Virus record (IMG/VR): IMGVR_UViG_3300042364_000603
Span: 1-31,984 of that record
Length of the DNA: 31,984 nucleotides
Reading direction: 5' to 3' (one strand)
From: a virus
Each line of letters starts with the position of its first letter. Positions within the stretch are counted from its first letter, which is position 1. Shown here one piece after another: positions 15,775-22,377 of this stretch. Position numbers and translations under genes: made by a program. The notes under the pieces are model-generated. The model saw nothing but the letters and a program-made list of their open reading frames with translations. It was not told the origin of the DNA and searched no databases.

Positions 15775-16194
15775 ATGAAAACGGAATACAGACACCCAAA
15801 CCTCGGCAACTCACTTATTTGGCCCATTAGCGAACATAGTTTTCGTTGGTCTAACTCAGCGGGGAGCGGTCACTACGAAGGCCACTTTGAATCGTGCGTC
15901 CTTGTGGCTCAGAAAGCTTTGATGAATAAACGGGCAAAGGAAAAGCTTGAGAGCTTGCTTGAGTTGATCCCGAACGAAATGCTCGCTTACGCGGCAGTCT
16001 GCGAATTCTCCTCTGACGATAATACGACGACGCTTCATGTCGACTTGGAAACCGGGTACAAATTCTCCGATCTTCCAAAGGAAATTCAAACTTTGGACGT
16101 GGTATTGAAAGGAACATGGCACAACGGAAAATCCTTTTCATTTCAATTTGATTTTGATTTGGACGCTTTGATGAGGAGCAAGGCAAACCGTTAA
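15775..16194 (+). CDS. unknown protein, 139 aa, low GC
   Basis: ATG 15775 opens a 139-residue protein with no recognised domain. It contains a helical segment 'KRAKEKLESLLELIPNEML' and several beta-like stretches ending in Phe- and Asp-rich 'SFSFQFDFDLDALM'. By eye its GC is about 40-47%, against about 60% in neighbours, and it is set off by an AT-rich gap on its left. This suggests recent acquisition, as with morons or anti-defence genes, but there is no direct sign of function. Confidence 0.7.
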   Translation: MKTEYRHPNLGNSLIWPISEHSFRWSNSAGSGHYEGHFESCVLVAQKALMNKRAKEKLESLLELIPNEMLAYAAVCEFSSDDNTTTLHVDLETGYKFSDLPKEIQTLDVVLKGTWHNGKSFSFQFDFDLDALMRSKANR

Positions 16195-16214
16195 CCCGTA
16201 TTGACTTGGAAACT

Positions 16215-16424
16215 ATGCGACAAACCATTCTCTCTCGGGATGCTCGGGTGTATACCCGGGAAGGCTACCTTCAATCAGCGGGGCACGAACTTGCGGACGT
16301 TACGTTCAGCGACGGTGGTCGGTACCTTCGGCTTGGATCGTCTCTCCTTTTCTGGGGCGATTTGCAACAACTCACGGACGGCGGTTTCCGTTGTCTCCTG
16401 TCGGGAATGACGATTCGTTTTTGA
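16215..16424 (+). CDS. unknown small protein, 69 aa
   Basis: ATG 16215 has a CTATG context; an in-frame TTG at 16206 is a less likely start. The protein (MRQTILSRDARVYTREGYLQ) is beta-rich, contains 'YLRLGSSLLFWGDLQQLTDG', and has no membrane helix or metal site. It is followed four bases later by a small membrane protein. No function can be assigned. Confidence 0.6.
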   Translation: MRQTILSRDARVYTREGYLQSAGHELADVTFSDGGRYLRLGSSLLFWGDLQQLTDGGFRCLLSGMTIRF

Positions 16425-16428
16425 TCCT

Positions 16429-16593
16429 ATGACTCCAACGACAATTCTTTGCGGGTCCCTGGCACTTGCGTACGCGGACATCTTTGCGACGGTCTATTTC
16501 CAGCACACCTGGGCGGCTGGCGTCTTCGGGGTGCTCGGGGCGCTCTCGGTTGGGCTAATGCTGGCGACAGTTACGGAAGGGGGGGCGGAATGA
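16429..16593 (+). CDS. small membrane protein, 54 aa
   Basis: The frame ATG 16429 to TGA 16591-16593 encodes 54 residues: two hydrophobic segments ('ILCGSLALAYADIFATVYF' and 'AAGVFGVLGALSVGLML') joined by QHTW, giving a probable helical hairpin in the inner membrane. The start has a CTATG context, and the stop overlaps the next start by ATGA. Small two-helix proteins in early regions often act in membrane modification or exclusion, but this one is unassigned. Confidence 0.65.
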   Translation: MTPTTILCGSLALAYADIFATVYFQHTWAAGVFGVLGALSVGLMLATVTEGGAE

Positions 16594-16736
16594 CCTTCCC
16601 GGCTTGGTATGATCCTGCGGACCAAATCCGCGACCCGGACAACTGTCGAACGTGCGGGCAAATGCAGTCCGTCGACGACAAGGGCGAACAGTACTGTCCC
16701 GAGTGCAGCGCTCAGGAAGAAAAGGAGGGTGAATGA
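16590..16736 (+). CDS. zinc-ribbon small protein, 48 aa
   Basis: ATG 16590 (ATGA overlap) gives MTFPAWYDPADQIRDPDNC and two CxxC knuckles, CRTC and CPEC, 16 residues apart, a classic zinc ribbon. The tail is acidic. Its 3' end carries the strong AAGGAGG site for the exonuclease gene, whose ATG overlaps its stop. It probably binds nucleic acid or a protein partner. Confidence 0.7.
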   Translation: MTFPAWYDPADQIRDPDNCRTCGQMQSVDDKGEQYCPECSAQEEKEGE

Positions 16737-17359
16737 AAACCCTGGTGTTTTTCGATATTGAAACCGGACCGAGCCCAACCGCGGAAACATTCAAACCCGT
16801 GTTTGAGGCTCCTCGGAACCTTAAAGACCCGGCAAAGATTGCCGCTGCCGTGGAAGAAAAGGAAATCGAGTGGAGGGAAAAGTTGGCGCTCTCCGCGGTA
16901 ACAGGAAGGGTGCTCGCGATCGGCTACGCGGTCGGGGAGGAAGAAATTCAAATTCTCCACGGAGACGAACGCGAAACCCTCACAAGCTTCTGGAATGTCC
17001 TTCGGGAACTTCTTTTCCGGGGGGACCATCGGCTTTGCGGGTGGAATATCTGCGGCTTCGACCTTCCGTTTCTCCTCCGGCGTTCCTGGGCGCTCGGGAT
17101 CATCCCGACGGACTGGGTTTACCATTCGGGGAAGCTCTCGTTTTTCCACATCGACTTGATGAAAGTGTGGTGCGGGGAAAACCCGCTCGACCGTGTCTCA
17201 CTCGACACGGCGGCGAAGTTCTTTGGGTTTCCCGGGAAGCGCGGGAACGGAGCGGACTTCGCTCGCTTGTACACCGAGGACCTTCACGCGGCCCTCTGGT
17301 ACCTCTACGGGGATGTCTCGCTTTCGCGGGACATCGCGAAAAAAATGAACCTATTGTGA
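16733..17359 (+). CDS. 3'-5' exonuclease, DnaQ/PolB-exo-like
   Basis: This 208-residue protein has the order of RNase-H-fold DEDD exonucleases: motif I 'VFFDIETG' (Asp8, Glu10), motif II 'CGWNICGFDLPFLLRR' (about residues 102-117, Asp110), and a C-terminal 'YLYGDVSLSRDI' with the motif III Asp. The spacing fits a stand-alone proofreading-type exonuclease similar to the predicted PolB-like 3'-5' exonuclease family. It has no polymerase domain. With SSB and resolvase nearby it probably acts in phage DNA replication or recombination. Start ATG 16733 is coupled (ATGA) and preceded by AAGGAGG. Confidence 0.85.
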   Translation: MKTLVFFDIETGPSPTAETFKPVFEAPRNLKDPAKIAAAVEEKEIEWREKLALSAVTGRVLAIGYAVGEEEIQILHGDERETLTSFWNVLRELLFRGDHRLCGWNICGFDLPFLLRRSWALGIIPTDWVYHSGKLSFFHIDLMKVWCGENPLDRVSLDTAAKFFGFPGKRGNGADFARLYTEDLHAALWYLYGDVSLSRDIAKKMNLL

Positions 17360-17442
17360 AACCAAGCATCCTTTTGCTCACTTTTTCTATCACCGTCGGA
17401 GTGATCCTTTGGTGGATGGATGACGGCGGGAAAGACCGCTAA
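17356..17442 (+). CDS. 28-aa single-pass membrane peptide
   Basis: GTG 17356 overlaps the exonuclease stop as GTGA and encodes 28 residues with one hydrophobic helix (ILLLTFSITVGVILWW) and an acidic-basic tail ending GGKDR. The overlap and the complete membrane helix argue that it is real, but the size makes this tentative. Confidence 0.45.
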   Translation: MKPSILLLTFSITVGVILWWMDDGGKDR

Positions 17443-17465
17443 CCCTACAAAAAAAACATCGAAAT

Positions 17466-18065
17466 ATGGCAATGATCGAACCAATGCAGGCTCGGGCTTC
17501 CGGGCGAATCAACAAACAGGACACCCCTCCAAAAGGCAGATTCTACGGGCGCTGCGTGTACGTTGAAGACCTCGAAAATTACGAAATGAGCTTCGAGGGA
17601 AAGACCTCCTTTGAGGCCGTCACGCAGCTTTTCTTTGGATTCCGTTCAAAGGAAGGCGTGCCCTACGTTGTTCGGACGTGGCCGATGCCGCGACGGATTA
17701 CCGAAAAAAGCAAACTCGGAAAGTTCCTCCGACTCTGGGGACAATGTCCCGCGGGGCTGCCGTGGGACACTCAGTCGCTCCTCGGGAAAGAAGCGGAATT
17801 GCGGATCATTCATTCCCTCGGGGCGAAAGGGAACAGCATCTTCGCAAACATCGAAATCTGCCTCCCGGTCGATGAAGAGGACCTCGGGAAGGTTCCTCCT
17901 TTGAGTTTCTTCCAAGGAACCATCCTCGGGGACGACGGCGAACCGTGGAAGCTCGGGACCCCGAGCGAACCACGCCAGGCAACCCCGCGGACTCCGGCAC
18001 CCGGGCCCCAGGCTCAGGCGCAAACAAAGCCGGAGGCCGAGGACGACGACAGCATTCCGTTCTAA
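17466..18065 (+). CDS. single-stranded DNA-binding protein
   Basis: The 199-residue protein ends in an acidic tip, EAEDDDSIPF, nearly the same as bacterial SSB tips (DDDIPF), which dock SSB-partner proteins. Before it lies a Pro/Gln/Ala-rich linker (residues about 160-190), and the first 150 residues form a beta-rich body with aromatic residues ('FYGRCVYVEDLENYEMSF'). The fold is inferred to be OB-like; sequence similarity to host SSB is weak outside the tail. It should coat ssDNA and, through its tip, could recruit host replication proteins. ATG 17466 is used without a clear Shine-Dalgarno site. Confidence 0.82.
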   Translation: MAMIEPMQARASGRINKQDTPPKGRFYGRCVYVEDLENYEMSFEGKTSFEAVTQLFFGFRSKEGVPYVVRTWPMPRRITEKSKLGKFLRLWGQCPAGLPWDTQSLLGKEAELRIIHSLGAKGNSIFANIEICLPVDEEDLGKVPPLSFFQGTILGDDGEPWKLGTPSEPRQATPRTPAPGPQAQAQTKPEAEDDDSIPF

Positions 18066-18124
18066 TCATCGAGCAGACTTCCGGGGGCCGCGCATCCGGG
18101 CGCAAATCACGCGGACCACTTTCT

Positions 18125-18427
18125 ATGAACAGATTAATCTTCCGACGAATTCTCTCCGAGCGCTTGGGGCTCCCGCTCCTGTCGTTTCGGGCTTGTAGGA
18201 TTCTCGAGAACAGCAAAATCACCGAACCTCACCAGGTGCGGCCGTGGCTCCTGAAGCAAACGACTCGAAACATCCGGGGACTTGGGATTCGGACGCTGAA
18301 TGAGATTTTCGAAGCTTGCGGGATGGCAATTCCAAAGAACGCTCCGAAGACGCTCGGGAACCAACTCAAAGCGGCGGAGGCTCGAATCCGAGAGCTTGAG
18401 GCGCAAATTGAAGGGAGGGGGGAATGA
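18125..18427 (+). CDS. RNA polymerase alpha-CTD-like HhH protein with coiled coil, 100 aa
   Basis: Residues 17-66 follow the pattern of the bacterial RNA polymerase alpha C-terminal domain: 'LPLLSFRACRILENSKI', then after a spacer 'NIRGLGIRTLNEIFEACGM'. In RpoA the matching segments are the 'VRSANCLK' helix and the 'NLGKKSLTEI' helix-hairpin-helix that touches UP-element DNA and activators. Residues 75-97 form a short coiled coil ('LKAAEARIRELEAQIEG'). It could act on host transcription or bind DNA structure through the HhH. The start ATG 18125 has a CTATG context. Its stop overlaps the next start. Confidence 0.78.
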   Translation: MNRLIFRRILSERLGLPLLSFRACRILENSKITEPHQVRPWLLKQTTRNIRGLGIRTLNEIFEACGMAIPKNAPKTLGNQLKAAEARIRELEAQIEGRGE

Positions 18428-18660
18428 GTATTAGGGGGCGCGAAATGACCGACGACCCGACCAGTACAGCAAGCCCCGAGGAATCCTCGTTAGTTGCAGA
18501 ATCTTGCCCGATGTGTGGAAGTAAAAATGGCGCAGAATTGAATCAACCTAACGGCGGATGGACCGACATTGATTGTGATGACTGTGGAGGTGGAACTTTT
18601 TACCTTTGGGCTCGAAGTGAAAAACCGTGCACAGCTTCACTTAAAATTTTACACAAATGA
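18424..18660 (+). CDS. zinc-ribbon protein, 78 aa
   Basis: ATG 18424 overlaps the previous stop (ATGA) and follows a G-rich ribosome-binding site. CPMC at about residues 29-32 and CDDC at about 51-54 make a zinc ribbon, with 'GGGTFYLWARS' after it. The second half of the gene has lower GC than its neighbours. An internal ATG at 18445 is an alternative start. The function is unknown; nucleic-acid or protein binding is likely. Confidence 0.7.
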   Translation: MSIRGREMTDDPTSTASPEESSLVAESCPMCGSKNGAELNQPNGGWTDIDCDDCGGGTFYLWARSEKPCTASLKILHK

Positions 18661-18968
18661 CTGACGACCAAATTGACGAGCGCATTGCCGAGGCGTGCGG
18701 GTGGACCGAGGTGGGCGAATGTGAGAATGGTGGTTTCCGGCTGCGAGGGTTTCCGCCGAACCGGCATGAGGCGCACAGAAAGCCGATTCCTGAGTTTTGC
18801 ACAGATCTTAATGCCATGCACGAGGCGGAGAAAACCCTTCGAGGCGGCGAGTGGGATACCTATGTGGATTTGCTGGCCGACACATGGACACAAGTGGCAC
18901 ACGCCAGCGCACGCCAACGCGCAGAGGCATTCCTGAGGACGCTGGGGAAGTGGGAGGATGGGGAATGA
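18657..18968 (+). CDS. Phage_ABA_S (ABA sandwich) domain protein, 103 aa
   Basis: Residues 5-60 fit the small phage family Phage_ABA_S: 'IDERIAEACGW' at the start and 'FCTDLNAMHEAEKTL' in the centre, followed by 'ARQRAEAFLRTLG' near the end. The role of this family is not known; members occur in early or replication regions of many phages. It is coupled on both sides by ATGA overlaps. Confidence 0.8.
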   Translation: MTDDQIDERIAEACGWTEVGECENGGFRLRGFPPNRHEAHRKPIPEFCTDLNAMHEAEKTLRGGEWDTYVDLLADTWTQVAHASARQRAEAFLRTLGKWEDGE

Positions 18969-19270
18969 ATTCACGCCAAAAAGGAGCCCGGGGAGAGCGT
19001 GAATGGGCGGAGGTGCTGCGTTCCAACGGATTCGAAGCGCGGAGGGGGCAGCAATTCTCCGGGGGGACGGATTCCCCGGACGTGGTATGCACCGAACTGC
19101 CGTTTCACTTTGAGGTGAAGCGAGTGGAGTCTTTGAATCTTCAATCGGCTTGCGAACAGGCTTCCCGGGACTCCGGGGGGAAACCGTGGGTCGTCGCTCA
19201 CAAGAAAAACCGAACTCCGTGGCTGATTACAATCTCCGCAGAGACTTTCTTCCAGTTGCTCGGGCGATGA
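18965..19270 (+). CDS. Holliday-junction resolvase-like nuclease, PD-(D/E)XK, Hjc-type
   Basis: This 101-residue protein starts MNSRQKGARGEREWAEVLRS, with the Arg-Gly-x-Arg-Glu helix of Hjc-like nucleases (Glu11 and Glu13), then 'SPDVV' (Asp39) and 'HFEVKRVES' (Glu50, Lys52). Together these make the PD-(D/E)XK metal site. Such proteins cleave four-way junctions or branched DNA before packaging. Start ATG 18965 overlaps the previous stop and follows GGGAGGA. Its length is close to the minimal Hjc fold. Confidence 0.85.
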   Translation: MNSRQKGARGEREWAEVLRSNGFEARRGQQFSGGTDSPDVVCTELPFHFEVKRVESLNLQSACEQASRDSGGKPWVVAHKKNRTPWLITISAETFFQLLGR

Positions 19271-19464
19271 GGAAAACCTTCCCAATGACCGCGGCGACCG
19301 TAGCGGAACGGAACTCGACGGCGTATCAATCCGGGCGGCTTCTTTACCTACAAAAGCGCGTCGTCGAATTGCGAGCGGCGGGAATGACCTACAAACGACT
19401 TCGAGCGCTTTTTAATGTGTCGACAGCGACCCTTTGCAAATGGGTTCGAGCGGCGCAGCGTTGA
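19267..19464 (+). CDS. small helix-turn-helix protein, 65 aa
   Basis: ATG 19267 overlaps the resolvase stop (ATGA). Residues 30-62 ('RVVELRAAGMTYKRLRALFN' then 'VSTATLCKWVRAAQR') form a homeodomain-like helix-turn-helix, as in transposase or Sin-recombinase DNA-binding heads, but with no catalytic part attached. It is a candidate transcription regulator of the early operon. Confidence 0.75.
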   Translation: MRKTFPMTAATVAERNSTAYQSGRLLYLQKRVVELRAAGMTYKRLRALFNVSTATLCKWVRAAQR

Positions 19465-19478
19465 ATTTCAAACTAGCA

Positions 19479-19542
19479 GGGGCGCGACTGTGGCAACGCG
19501 CATTAAATGACAAACCAAGAGGGGCGCGGCTCAGGAACGCGC
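19479..19542 (+). repeat. pair of repeated GC hairpins
   Basis: Two similar blocks, GGGGCGCG..AACGCGC at 19479-19501 and 19521-19542, start 42 bases apart. Each folds as GCGCG/CGCGC (19482-19486 with 19497-19501; 19524-19528 with 19538-19542) over a 9- or 10-base loop. They stand in the gap between the HTH gene and the next gene and may be RNA elements that control expression or stability. Confidence 0.45.
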
Positions 19543-19548
19543 GAAACA

Positions 19549-19776
19549 ATGAACGCAGAACAATTTATCGAAAACTACACGAAGGTGATGACCGCGCTTA
19601 CCCGGGAAATCCGGGCGAACCGACTCCGGGAGGCTCGACTCCTCTCCCGGGCGATCGAAGCGGAGACGAGGCTAGAAACGCTTTCAAAAGAGTATGACAA
19701 CGCGGTCGACCGCATAGTCGAGTTGCTTAGGGAGATTGCGGAACTCAAGCAACGGGAGGGGTGGACCAGGAATTAA
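19549..19776 (+). CDS. coiled-coil protein, 75 aa
   Basis: The protein (MNAEQFIENYTKVMTALTRE) is almost entirely a charged amphipathic helix, with 'AETRLETLSKEYDNAVDRIV' giving a probable coiled coil. ATG 19507 in the same frame would add 14 polar residues. I prefer 19549 because the longer form would translate through a repeated hairpin, but neither start has a good Shine-Dalgarno site. The function is unknown; a replication or regulatory partner is possible from context. Confidence 0.55.
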   Translation: MNAEQFIENYTKVMTALTREIRANRLREARLLSRAIEAETRLETLSKEYDNAVDRIVELLREIAELKQREGWTRN

Positions 19777-20007
19777 ATGAGTGACCCGTTAGTGCCGCGG
19801 TACAAACGAGGGGAAGACGAGTACATCGAGGCGCTCCGAATCTCAAAGGAGATGGCCAAAGTCGCACGGGCGACAGGTGCTCTGACCCGCCTTGAACAGG
19901 TACGGCTTGCCGTGCTTCTAGCGGCATTCTCGGGTTCCATCGAAACGGACCATGAATTTACCCACGAAATTCCTTCGAGGCCCAGAATGGGCCAAAGCGC
20001 CCCTTGA
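19777..20007 (+). CDS. unknown small protein, 76 aa
   Basis: ATG 19777 follows the previous TAA directly. Residues 1-55 look helical ('YIEALRISKEMAKVARATGA' then 'LTRLEQVRLAVLLAAFSG'); the last 20 residues overlap the initiator gene by 56 bases and are Pro- and Arg-rich. No domain is recognised. It precedes the initiator, so a replication accessory role is possible. Confidence 0.55.
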   Translation: MSDPLVPRYKRGEDEYIEALRISKEMAKVARATGALTRLEQVRLAVLLAAFSGSIETDHEFTHEIPSRPRMGQSAP

Positions 20008-20884
20008 AGCCCGGTCGGCTTGGGCGCTCATACAGATTACCGAACAACTCAGCGGAAACCCGGACGGTTGGATCGCGAAAACCGAACTTATCCTCCGAAC
20101 GAACCTCCGACTGAAAACCGCGGAGGCCTCCGGCCTGTTCGAGTTCCGGGGGGAACTGCTACGCCCCCGGGGATACCCGGTCGGCTTGGTTGCTCGGGAT
20201 CGGGCACTCTCGGAATCCGCAAAAAGACGGAACTCCCAATTATTGGAAAGGCGTCGAAAAAAGCGATCGAAAGCAACTCACTCCGAACGGGTTAACACGG
20301 GGTCCCAATTATTGGTAGCCGCGGAACTCCAATTATTGGAAGCGACGTCGAAAAACGGCGCGGAACACATTCGCTCTGAGGAAGATAACGCTAGGCTCCA
20401 ATTATTGGAAGGCGTGGAAAATCAAATTTGCTCGACACAAGAGAAAGTATCTATATATACTAAGGATCTACAAGGAACCGAGGATCTAAAGGACTCTGAG
20501 AGTACCTTAAGAAATTCTCCTTCTTGGAGAGATAGGGGATTGAAAGGGGGAAGAGAGGAAAGGAGCAAAATTCTCCCGGGTTGGGTTCAAGCTTTGAGCT
20601 TCCCGACTTCCGAGGGATCGGAAGCGGAAATCACCCCTGAGGAGTGGGAGAATCTTCGTTCGTGTTTTTCCGAGGGACTACTTCACACCGAACTTCCCCT
20701 CGCGGCTTTTTGGCTCCGAACGAATCCAAAGCGCCGGAAAACCCGTGGAGGGCTGCTAAGGTTCCTTGGCGGGTGGATACAGCGCTCTAAGCTCAGACAG
20801 GCCCAGAACGACCAGCAAACGCCGGGAACGGGGAAGAAAAAGAGGCGCGATGAGTGGGAAGGCGTTTGGAGGGTCGGAAAATGA
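19952..20884 (+). CDS. replication initiator-like protein (lambda O-like organisation), 310 aa
   Basis: The protein begins MNLPTKFLRGPEWAKAPLEA, with a wHTH-like N-terminal part ('WALIQITEQLSGNPDGWIAK', 'TELILRTNLRLKTAEASGLF'), a low-complexity polar middle encoded by the iteron DNA (residues 95-153), and a C-terminal helical part ('FWLRTNPKRRKTRGGLLRFL') with a basic tail. It lies directly before a DnaB helicase gene, as O lies before P in lambda, and as in lambda O the middle of the gene contains the probable origin. It should bind the iterons and load helicase. Residue similarity to O is not obvious. Confidence 0.72.
   Translation: MNLPTKFLRGPEWAKAPLEARSAWALIQITEQLSGNPDGWIAKTELILRTNLRLKTAEASGLFEFRGELLRPRGYPVGLVARDRALSESAKRRNSQLLERRRKKRSKATHSERVNTGSQLLVAAELQLLEATSKNGAEHIRSEEDNARLQLLEGVENQICSTQEKVSIYTKDLQGTEDLKDSESTLRNSPSWRDRGLKGGREERSKILPGWVQALSFPTSEGSEAEITPEEWENLRSCFSEGLLHTELPLAAFWLRTNPKRRKTRGGLLRFLGGWIQRSKLRQAQNDQQTPGTGKKKRRDEWEGVWRVGK
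20236..20408. repeat. four iterons, CCAATTATTGG
   Basis: The 11-mer CCAATTATTGG, a perfect inverted repeat around its central T, occurs exactly at 20236-20246, 20305-20315, 20329-20339 and 20398-20408. Start-to-start spacings are 69, 24 and 69 bases, a mirror-symmetric and in-frame arrangement. Copies 1 and 3 also share a flanking CGTCGAAAAA on their right. They are the expected binding sites of the initiator. Confidence 0.85.
20236..20530. other. probable phage replication origin
   Basis: The iteron array is followed by an AT-rich stretch: 20421-20520 is about 37% GC by count in a genome near 60%, with ATCTATATATAC at 20450-20461 and a doubled AGGATCTA (20463-20470 and 20481-20488). Iterons plus an unwinding element inside the initiator gene, upstream of a helicase gene, is the lambda plan. 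The element ends about where the GC returns to normal. Confidence 0.78.
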
Positions 20885-22218
20885 CGGATTCTTCCTCCCT
20901 ACTCACCGCCACGGAAGCCGAAAGGGCCCTAGCAGGTGCGGCGCTGGTGTACCCCGAGAGAACCACGGCGCTCCTTGATTCCGCGGGGTTCGATCATTCG
21001 CAAATGGTCGTCGACTTCTTCCGGTTCCTTGTCGCCCATATCCGCGGGGCGGTCGGGAGGCGGGAACCCGTAGACTTCGTTTCGGTAGCGACCGCGGCGA
21101 ACATGGCGTTCCCGGGACTTTCCACCGGCAAACTCACGGACACCACGGAGCACGTCGGCGATGGCTCCAGGGTTCCGGTTTGGGCTCAGGCGGTCAAAGA
21201 CTGCTACCTTCGGAGGGAAGCGATCCACGCAACATCCTCGCACCTGGACGCGCTCAGGACCCCCGCGGACCTTGGAGGAACGCTCGGGGCCATGCGATCC
21301 TGGCTCGACGGACAACAGGCGCTCATGGCTCCCGCGAAGTCCTTTCAGCTTCGGGACATCATCGACGGCGCTCTAGAATCCCTCGGCTCGGATGAACCTC
21401 ACGATGCGCGAATTCTCCGAACGGGACTCAGAGAACTGGATGAAAAGATGACGCTGGAACAAACCGACCTCCTCGTGATCGGAGGGGCGACAGGAAGCGG
21501 GAAGTCGATGCTCGGGCTCAACATTGCGATGAACATTCTCACCGACCCCAAAGGCAAAGGCTCGGGCTTGTTCGTGTCGCTCGAAATGAGCGTGAAACAA
21601 GTGGGAGAACGCATCCTTTCCCGCTACTCACACACTCCGGGAATCCGACTCAAGAAACGAATGGTGACCGAAGGCGACCTTCTCCGAATCTCCCGGGCGG
21701 CCCTCGAGGTTGCCAAGGTCCCGCTTATCGTGCGGGACGATTGCCACGAGCTTCACAAGATCCTTGCGGCCGCTCGGGCGCTTCATTCCTCCTCGGGGCT
21801 TCGGGTGCTCGTGGTAGATTACTTGCAGCTAGTGCGAGGGCCCGAGGCGGAACTGAGGGAGCAACAGGTCGCCCAGGTCTCCCGGGAACTCCGTCTCCTT
21901 GCGTTAGAGACGGGGGCCCTCGTGATCGCCCTCGCCCAGCTAAACCGACAAGGGGAGGCTCGGGAGTCTCAGGCAATAATGATGGACGCCACCCAGTTCG
22001 TTACCGTTCGGGCAGTCGACACCGAGGGGAGAATCTTCTCCGCGGCTGAAGAGGAGTCGGAACTTGATGAAACTCGAAGACGAATCGACATCGGGAAGCA
22101 GCGGGACGGGGGTCCCGGGAACGTCCTAGTCGGCTTCGAGGGGGCAGAAAGTCGGTTCTATGACCTTCCAGAGAACGACAAAAGCCTTGCAAAGCACCAG
22201 CGACGAGGGCCAGATTGA
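20881..22218 (+). CDS. replicative DNA helicase, DnaB family
   Basis: This 445-residue protein has an N-terminal helical domain and a RecA-like C-terminal domain with Walker A 'GATGSGKS' (residues 202-209), Walker B 'VLVVDYLQL' (about 309-317), the 'LAQLNRQ' H4 segment (about 351-357) and a 'KQRDGGPG' arginine-finger region (about 406-413). It unwinds DNA ahead of the replisome, 5'-3' in this family, and should be loaded by the preceding initiator. Start ATG 20881 overlaps the initiator stop as ATGA and follows GGAGGG. The gene is followed by a terminator. Encoding its own helicase but no polymerase implies use of host DNA polymerase III. Confidence 0.93.
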   Translation: MTDSSSLLTATEAERALAGAALVYPERTTALLDSAGFDHSQMVVDFFRFLVAHIRGAVGRREPVDFVSVATAANMAFPGLSTGKLTDTTEHVGDGSRVPVWAQAVKDCYLRREAIHATSSHLDALRTPADLGGTLGAMRSWLDGQQALMAPAKSFQLRDIIDGALESLGSDEPHDARILRTGLRELDEKMTLEQTDLLVIGGATGSGKSMLGLNIAMNILTDPKGKGSGLFVSLEMSVKQVGERILSRYSHTPGIRLKKRMVTEGDLLRISRAALEVAKVPLIVRDDCHELHKILAAARALHSSSGLRVLVVDYLQLVRGPEAELREQQVAQVSRELRLLALETGALVIALAQLNRQGEARESQAIMMDATQFVTVRAVDTEGRIFSAAEEESELDETRRRIDIGKQRDGGPGNVLVGFEGAESRFYDLPENDKSLAKHQRRGPD

Positions 22219-22265
22219 AACTCTAACAACCAACCAAACGCGTGTTGGCTGAGGAAGAGAAAGGG

Positions 22266-22297
22266 GCCCCTTTTCCGAGTGGAAGAGGGGCTTTTCC
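22266..22297 (+). terminator. rho-independent terminator after helicase
   Basis: GCCCCTTTTCC (22266-22276) pairs with GGAAGAGGGGC (22281-22291), 11 bp with one G-U, over a GAGT loop, followed by TTTTCCTT. It closes the early operon. The gap to the next gene (22298-22377) also holds a CCCCCCCGGGGG run. Confidence 0.8.
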
Positions 22298-22377
22298 TTG
22301 GTGGAATCCCCCCCGGGGGAAGGAATCTCTTTGGCCTCAGCGAATTGCCGGACCCCGATTCAGCGCAGACAGAGGCT

